Origin: Deltaproteobacteria bacterium HGW-Deltaproteobacteria-8 | Lineage (GTDB): Bacteria; Desulfobacterota; Desulfovibrionia; Desulfovibrionales; Desulfovibrionaceae | DNA: 64,000 bases | Direction of reading: 5' to 3' | NCBI GenBank assembly: GCA_002840405.1 | Contig: PHAR01000011.1 | Location: 21,302-85,301 of the forward strand | Shown: positions 59,376 to 64,000 of the stretch, piece by piece | Numbering within the stretch: the first letter of the stretch is position 1 | How the letters are laid out: the number at the start of each line of letters is the position of its first letter | Position numbers and translations under genes: made by a program | The notes under the pieces: model-generated | Told to the model about the DNA's origin: nothing | Seen by the model: the letters and a program-made list of their open reading frames with translations, nothing else | Databases searched by the model: none

Positions 59376-60169
59376 ATGCCTTATGACAGAGACGGCAACC
59401 TATTGTGGCTCGCCGACGACACCGGCGCGCATGAGATATTGCAGCCCGGCGGCGGCTTCAATGGCCGCACGCGCGAACCCGAGAGCCGGACTGGTGGGTG
59501 GTGGCCAAGAATCCCGCCTGGCAGCAGGACGCCATGACCCAGGCCGACCCGAAAGCGCAAGCGCCGTTCGGCGGCGATGATGGCGGCGTCGGCTTTGGCG
59601 GTGCCGGGGCAACCGGCGACTTCGGGCCAGGCAAGCTGGCTGGCGCGGACAGCGAGGCGGGCCAGCGGTCCGCTCCGGCCGAGCCCTGGAGCGTGCTCTC
59701 GGCCACGCAAGAGCACCTGGACCTCATCGACAAGAGCAACGGCTTCGGCGATGCCGTCTCGACCATCGGCTCTGGCATCGGCGAGGCCGTGAGCAAGGGC
59801 GCAGAGGGCGCAGGCCAGGCCCTTGGCAAGACCTGGGACGAGCTGACCACGAATGAGGACCTGCACAAGGGCGTCGAGTTTGGCGGCAAGGTGGCCTGGG
59901 AGGTCACGAAGGATGTGACGAAGACTGTACGTAATGACATCGGCTTTAATAGCTGGGACACCGCCGCCGACAAGGGGGCGGAATGCTTAGGGTTGGGCCG
60001 CGTAGCCCGCGTGGCGAGCAATCCAGCCATAACCATTCCGATCAACAAGGTTATCGGCATGGGGCGAGTGGTAGGGGATGTCTGGGGCGGAAAGCAAGAG
60101 CGGGACACGATTGACTTGGGCAAACGCATCGACAGCATCTACGAAGGTGTCTACGGGAGGAAGCGCTAG
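59376..60169 (+). pseudogene. Phage-associated gene, probably frameshifted near 59480
   Basis: The first 40 codons (from ATG 59376, MPYDRDGNLLWLADDTGAHE) read in one frame. The following text in the other frame, REPDWWVVAKNPAWQQDAMTQ, continues the sense naturally, so a one-base shift near 59475-59485 likely broke one gene. Alternatively a shorter gene starts at ATG 59534 (AGGA upstream). The downstream part (to 60169, ends RIDSIYEGVYGRKR) is Gly/Ala-rich, then helical with GGKVAWEVTKDVTKTVR, like phage internal or tail-fibre-adjacent proteins. Product unknown. Confidence 0.45.
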
Positions 60170-60469
60170 TTGGACTATATATATTGGACAAGTACGGTAT
60201 TCTGGCTCACCGTCCCGGCATTCTTGATCGCCTCTTTCGATACTCTTCGGAAGTTCAAGGAAAAATCAGGAAAGTTCCCCACGTATTGGACGTGCGTCCA
60301 CCTGGCTGGGTTAGGCGTTTTTATGGGCGCGGCCATCGATGACAACCACCGGTTTGCGAACGGGATCTATATATTCCTGCTATTCTTCGTTCTGTATTGG
60401 GCAATTGCGGTCAAGCTCATTACAAACTGGTGGAAGGCCCGCCGCGCCAAACAAGAGCCCCCCGAATAA
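60170..60469 (+). CDS. Small membrane protein, AT-rich compared with neighbours
   Basis: This protein is 99 residues from a TTG at 60170 directly after the previous stop, with GGGAGG about ten bases upstream. Three hydrophobic helices (STVFWLTVPAFLIASF, HLAGLGVFMGAAI, IYIFLLFFVLYWAIAVKLI) fill the protein, with a basic end. Codon use is clearly more AT-rich than the surrounding genes, a sign of recent transfer. It could be a holin-like or immunity-type phage membrane protein; that is a guess from size and place. Confidence 0.55.
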   Translation: MDYIYWTSTVFWLTVPAFLIASFDTLRKFKEKSGKFPTYWTCVHLAGLGVFMGAAIDDNHRFANGIYIFLLFFVLYWAIAVKLITNWWKARRAKQEPPE

Positions 60470-60478
60470 CCCTTGCCG

Positions 60479-60511
60479 GGGTTTTCGGCTCTGCGCCGGG
60501 AGCCCCGGTTT
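60479..60511 (+). terminator. Hairpin after the small membrane protein gene
   Basis: CCGGGG pairs with CCCCGG, with an inner GGCTC/GAGCC alternative, followed by TTTC. It lies 10 bases after the stop. Confidence 0.45.
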
Positions 60512-60704
60512 CTCCTGGTGAACCCAAAGGGGCCGCAGCCGCCAAAGGCCATCAGCCCCGACCCAGCCTGGTCCTCTGCCCCTACCGCCCGGTCCCGCCA
60601 GCTTTAGCCTTTGACGCCCGCGCCCGAATGCCGTAAACGAGCCACAAAATCCGGTGCCCTGCCTTGGCCCGGGGTTAACAAAAACAGTTAGTTGAGGTTC
60701 ACGC

Positions 60705-62768
60705 ATGACAAAGCTCGCGACCCTTCCTGGAGATGATGTCCGCCAGATCATGTGGCGCTATGCCGACCGCTACGAATTGCAGATGGTGGTCCAGTCCGCG
60801 CGTGGCGTGGCCCGCGGGCATGTGGCCCGCATGGTGGCAGACGGAGTGCGCAACACCCACGAGTGGACAGACCGCAAGCAGTCCCTGCTGGATATTTTCG
60901 ATTCCTCCGGCCTCACCGGCCTGTACATGGATACCTCCCAGGGCGGCTACATCGACGGCCCCAAGAATTTCGCCCTGGCGCTCACCACCTTCGAGCTGTC
61001 CTGGGTCGATGCCGGAGCCGCCACCTGTGGCCTGGCCAACAACCTCGCGCTCGCGCCCATCCACGAAAAAGGCACGCCCGAGCAGCGCCAGCGCTACATG
61101 AGCCTGTCTTGCCCCGGAGAAGGCCACCCCACCTGGCGCGGGGCCTTCGCCCTGACCGAGCCCCTGCCCTTTGTCGGCGTGGACACCGGCATGCTGGGCA
61201 GCAAGATGCGCGTGGCCGAGTGGAAGGACGGCGAGGAGCCGATTCTGCAGGTCGACAAGCGCGGACGCTTCATCACCAACATGGACTTCGCCAACTTCGT
61301 CACCGCCGCCGTGGTCAGCGACGACCCGCGCATCAAGGGCTCGTGCATGATCATCCTCGAGGAGGGCGACCCCGGCGTGTTCGACCGCGGCGCGCCGACC
61401 CTCAAGATGGTCCACCAGCTCTCCAGCACGCGCGACCCGGTCCTGAGCCTCAAGGTGCCCGCCAGCCGCATCATCGGCGGCTACTCCATCGTCGATGGCG
61501 TCATCGTGCCGAAATACAGCCACGCCGAGATCATCGGCGCTGTTTTCCACCGCACGCGCATCCCGGTGGGCATCATGACCTCGGCCAAGCTGCTCTCTGC
61601 CGTGGAACCCGTGATCCGCTACCACCGCGGCCGCTCCCGTGGCGGCGAGGCCGTGCCCGGCACCCCGCGCTTCGATCAGGGCTTGCAGATGAAGGAGGAC
61701 GCCGTGCAGCGTCTGGCCGACATCTGGGCCGCTGGCGAGGCCGGAACCTCGCTGGGCTTCGACGCCGCGCGCAAGGCCGACGGCTTCGACCCCATTGAGC
61801 GCGCCAAGGAGGCCTTGTTCCAGGCACAGGGCGTCACCGGCCCGCGCGCCCAGATGAGCGCGCTGAAAAAGATCGAGCCCCAGGCCAAGGAGTTCCTGCG
61901 TCTGGCCTTCATGACCCCGGCCGAGCGCGAGGCCATGTTCGAAGAGGACCGCTACCAGGAGCTTTTGAACGACACCCTGGTGCAGTTCGCCGTCATGGAC
62001 GCCGAGGGCAACGTCATCATCCCGGCCTGCAAGCTCTGGAACACCGGCCATGGCGCCACCATGATGCGCGAAGCCGTGGCCCTGGTGGGCGGCTACGGCG
62101 TCACCGAGGACTGCCCGGGCTTCCTGTTCCAGAAGTGGACCGATTGCCAGCTCGAAGCCACCTACGAAGGCCCGGAGGTCGTGCAGCGCCGCCACCTGGT
62201 GGCCACCATGACCAACCCGCTGTTCCTGGAGCTCATGGGCCACTGGATCGACGAACTGGACAAGCTCGCCGCCTCCTGGCCCGCTGCCGGCTCCCGCGCC
62301 CTCGCCCAGGCCATGCGCCTGTGGCTGTGGACGCTGGAGCACCTGCAGGCCAACAAGGACGACGACGGCAAGAAGCTGTTCAACAGCAACCGCCATGGCG
62401 TGACCTTCCCCATGGCCGACGCCCTGGCCTGGCTCGTGGCCGCGCGCTGCTTCATCGCCGACGTGGTGGAGCTCAAGCAGAAAGGCCCGGACAACCCGGT
62501 GGTGGCCGAGGGCCTGGAAGGCCTCCTGTCCTTCTACGCCGACCTGACCCGCATCCACGCAGCCCGCACCGCTGGCGAAGTGGCTCGCATCTCAAGCGAG
62601 CTGGTCTACGGCTACACGCGCACCTCCAACTCCCAGGCTGCGGACATGTTCGAACTGCTGCGCCAGCAGCTGGACACCGCGCTCGTGGGCTCGCGCCTCG
62701 CGCGCGATCGTGCCGGGGAAGCCCTGGCCGGGGTCATGATCCCGGAAGCACTGGACTACCCGATGTAG
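60705..62768 (+). CDS. Acyl-CoA dehydrogenase family protein
   Basis: This 687-residue protein is longer than the usual 380-600. It has the family layout: N-terminal helices, a beta domain with GAFALTEPLPFVGVDT (FAD/substrate loop), LGSKMRVAEWKDG, and C-terminal helices with REAVALVGGYGVTED and EGPEVVQRRHLVATM carrying a likely catalytic Glu. The extra C-terminal region resembles the larger multidomain or oxidase-like members. The substrate could be an acyl- or aryl-CoA. GAGG precedes the ATG. It lies between phage-type genes but has host composition and its own terminator. Confidence 0.82.
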   Translation: MTKLATLPGDDVRQIMWRYADRYELQMVVQSARGVARGHVARMVADGVRNTHEWTDRKQSLLDIFDSSGLTGLYMDTSQGGYIDGPKNFALALTTFELSWVDAGAATCGLANNLALAPIHEKGTPEQRQRYMSLSCPGEGHPTWRGAFALTEPLPFVGVDTGMLGSKMRVAEWKDGEEPILQVDKRGRFITNMDFANFVTAAVVSDDPRIKGSCMIILEEGDPGVFDRGAPTLKMVHQLSSTRDPVLSLKVPASRIIGGYSIVDGVIVPKYSHAEIIGAVFHRTRIPVGIMTSAKLLSAVEPVIRYHRGRSRGGEAVPGTPRFDQGLQMKEDAVQRLADIWAAGEAGTSLGFDAARKADGFDPIERAKEALFQAQGVTGPRAQMSALKKIEPQAKEFLRLAFMTPAEREAMFEEDRYQELLNDTLVQFAVMDAEGNVIIPACKLWNTGHGATMMREAVALVGGYGVTEDCPGFLFQKWTDCQLEATYEGPEVVQRRHLVATMTNPLFLELMGHWIDELDKLAASWPAAGSRALAQAMRLWLWTLEHLQANKDDDGKKLFNSNRHGVTFPMADALAWLVAARCFIADVVELKQKGPDNPVVAEGLEGLLSFYADLTRIHAARTAGEVARISSELVYGYTRTSNSQAADMFELLRQQLDTALVGSRLARDRAGEALAGVMIPEALDYPM

Positions 62769-62773
62769 AGAAG

Positions 62774-62880
62774 AAAATATGCTCCGCAGGCCGGGGGGAC
62801 GTTGTCCCCCCGGCCCCCCCGCATGCGCCGAAAGGGCTGCTTCAGGATGAACCTGAAGCAGCCCTTTCGGCTTTGTGAGG
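62774..62880 (+). repeat. Hairpin repeat family 1, copy F3
   Basis: The palindrome CCGGGGGGAC/GTCCCCCCGG (62791-62813) is followed by the 20-bp perfect stem GCCGAAAGGGCTGCTTCAGG (62827-62871, loop ATGAA). C replaces T at one position in this stem and G replaces A in the partner arm. It is preceded by AATATGCTCCGCAGGC, also found at F2. It lies at the 3' end of the acyl-CoA dehydrogenase gene. Confidence 0.8.
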
Positions 62881-63021
62881 GGCAGCGGGAAGGGGAGAGA
62901 ATTCTCGAATTTAAGGCTTGTTGTTGTCCGTTGTGGTTGATTGCTGAAGGACTATTAACCAGCACGCAGCGGGGCTCCTGACGTAAAGAAAATGCCCCTT
63001 CATGGACCATTCTCCTCCTCA
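62881..63021. other. AT-rich spacer, nothing recognised
   Basis: Part of the 369-base gap 62769-63137, between two repeats. It contains GAATTCTCGAATTTAAGG and other AT-rich text but no gene or clear promoter. Confidence 0.4.
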
Positions 63022-63110
63022 GAAAGGGGCCAACCGCGCGCGGGTTTTCGGGCGTCTTTCCCCGAAAAACCCGCACGTATTGCCCGCCCAGCCCAGCCGA
63101 GGCCTTCGCC
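63022..63110 (-). repeat. Composite palindromic repeat, copy B (right half only)
   Basis: AACCGCGCGCGGGTTTTCGGG pairs with CCCGAAAAACCCGCACG (63031-63078), preceded by GAAAGGGGCC and followed by the GGCTGGGC-type and GAAGGC modules in reverse. The outer GGGGCCTGAGG module is missing, so it is truncated against the end of the tail-tubular gene. Confidence 0.7.
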
Positions 63111-63137
63111 TTCCCCACCCCTGGCTTGCCTCGCCTC

Positions 63138-63719
63138 CTACCTCCCCATCTTCGCCGCCAGCCATGTGGTGGGTGCAGGCGCGGCGATGGGCGAGGCTTC
63201 GCGGGCGTCGACGCCGCGTGCCTCGCGCAGCTTGTCGGCGTAAAGCGACCAGAAGGCCTGGCCCAGCGCTGTGGAGGCCGTGAGGGGGTAGGCCAGGGTC
63301 GCGGCCAGGCGCGCGGAGAGCGTCTCGCAGAGCAGCGGGTCGAACAGGCGCGGGTCGTCCAGGCGGCGGATGTAGGCGATGGAGAGCGGCCCGGTTTCGT
63401 CGCAGAGCACCTGCCCGGCCTGGACCTCCCAGGCGGAGAGCGATGTGCCGGAACATGCCACGGAGAGCACGCGCAGGCAGTCCGTGGACAGGGGGTAGCT
63501 GGCGGACCACTTCCAGGCCGGGGGCGTTGCGCTGGCGGCCAGCTCGACCAGCGCGCTGGCGCAGTTCCAGGGGTGGGCGCGCAGCACGGCGTCGCGCACG
63601 GCGGCCCAGCGCTGGTTGCACAGGCGCGCGGCCTTTGTGTTGTCGGCAAGGGAGGCGATGGCCTCCTCGCCGAGGTCGGTGAGGGCGCTGTTGCAGATCT
63701 CGATGACGCTGACGGCCAT
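63138..63719 (-). CDS. Phage tail tubular protein A-like
   Basis: This protein is 193 residues from the ATG at 63719, with GGAGG eight bases upstream. The sequence MAVSVIEICNSALTDLGEEA, then ASLADNTKAARLCNQRWAAV and VLRAHPWNCA, is the T7 gp11-like tail tubular A/adaptor pattern. In podoviruses this ring binds under the portal. The gene is on the opposite strand from the portal gene and 4 kb away, with its own copy of the shared promoter. The head-tail genes are thus scattered. Confidence 0.85.
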   Translation of the reverse strand: MAVSVIEICNSALTDLGEEAIASLADNTKAARLCNQRWAAVRDAVLRAHPWNCASALVELAASATPPAWKWSASYPLSTDCLRVLSVACSGTSLSAWEVQAGQVLCDETGPLSIAYIRRLDDPRLFDPLLCETLSARLAATLAYPLTASTALGQAFWSLYADKLREARGVDAREASPIAAPAPTTWLAAKMGR

Positions 63720-63779
63720 GGGGGAAACCTCCACAAATAGGGTTGCGCGCCGGGCAAGCGGCCCGAAGCAAATTGCGCA

Positions 63780-63858
63780 AGTCTACCATGGGGTTTTGGG
63801 CCTGGACAAAATTGGCCTGCTTTTGGCCGGTAAAAGGACAAAAATTCCCTGTTGACAG
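63780..63858 (-). promoter_or_regulatory. Phage-type promoter region, copy 2 (inverted)
   Basis: On the minus strand this reads CTGTCAACAGGG, then AATTTTTGTCC, TTTTACCGGCC, TTGTCC and, after 18 bases, TAGACT (63785-63780). It matches 57056-57133 in order and spacing. It lies 60 bases before the tail tubular A ATG. Confidence 0.7.
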
Positions 63859-63879
63859 AGATTGAGAGACGAGGGCTGG

Positions 63880-63984
63880 GGCCTGCCTCCGGCGGCTGTG
63901 GGGCCTGAGGCCCCCCAGACCCCCCCATCGCGCCGAAAGGGCTGTTTCAGGAGGAACCTGAAACAGCCCTTTCGGCTTTGGTGG
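63880..63984 (+). repeat. Hairpin repeat family 1, copy F4
   Basis: CCTCCGGCGGC, then GGGGCCTGAGGCCCC (63900-63914), CCCCCCATCGC, and the 20-bp perfect stem GCCGAAAGGGCTGTTTCAGG with its complement (63932-63976, loop AGGAA). It lies just upstream of the tail-tubular promoter and may terminate an unseen gene to the right. Confidence 0.8.
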
Positions 63985-64000
63985 AGCGTGGGAAACGCTC

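Overview
The window is a GC-rich bacterial chromosome segment, dense with genes on both strands. Several points suggest a Desulfovibrio-type sulfate reducer (Desulfovibrionales). These are an NfnAB-like electron-bifurcating transhydrogenase pair, a DUF116 gene in the fmt-def-aspS-hisS run, a DUF362/ferredoxin protein, a bactofilin, a TSUP (TauE/SafE) anion transporter with a conserved companion, sigma-54-type promoters and many GC-rich palindromic intergenic repeats. The assignment rests on recognised protein families and was not checked against any database.

Layout. 1-3825: nitrogen control (amtB 3' end, PII, glnD). 3895-12565: a zinc-ribbon/DUF805 protein, exported proteins, a HyuA-like ATPase paired with a histone-deacetylase-fold enzyme, and a DUF362 iron-sulfur protein. 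12660-19455: a GNAT enzyme, a secreted Cys-rich protein, thiamine salvage genes thiM-thiE, a MocR-like aminotransferase and a FtsX/MacB-type permease with no ATPase beside it. 19603-19770: tRNA-Val(UAC) and tRNA-Asp(GUC). 20053-25571: a leftward translation run hisS-aspS-def-fmt-DUF116 with a good sigma-70 promoter. 26348-28676: nfnA-nfnB. 29031-30758: two unknown proteins and an OmpR-type response regulator.

30801-45062 is a surface-glycan locus. A nine-gene rightward operon (32478-43412) follows an ops-like element. It encodes a YfhO-like membrane protein, two unusual nucleotidyltransferase fusions, a radical SAM/SPASM-like protein, a two-subunit TPP-dependent E1 with no E2/E3, a GT2 transferase and two paralogous-looking membrane proteins. 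Leftward genes encode a GT4 transferase, a lipid flippase-like protein and a GmhA-like sugar isomerase. Together they look like a route to an unidentified nucleotide-activated sugar or acid and its transfer. I judge this the best candidate for an undescribed pathway.

45303-50922: a DUF3795 protein, a DMT exporter, a cyclase, malate dehydrogenase, bactofilin and an S24-type repressor. 51009-53927: a sigma-54-driven unit of two receiver proteins, a TSUP transporter and its companion. 54099-56677: an orphan PEP-synthase-like ATP-binding protein and a DUF4911 protein. 56835-57003: a sigma-54 promoter followed by a terminator with no gene, a small-RNA candidate. 57056-63858: podovirus-type portal and tail-tubular genes as separate units, each behind a copy of the same about 75-bp promoter region, with an acyl-CoA dehydrogenase gene between them.

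The intergenic regions carry at least three hairpin families: four copies of a perfect 19-20 bp stem, four copies of a longer composite element, and three related terminators in 3 kb. These repeats are mosaics of shared modules and mostly lie at gene ends.
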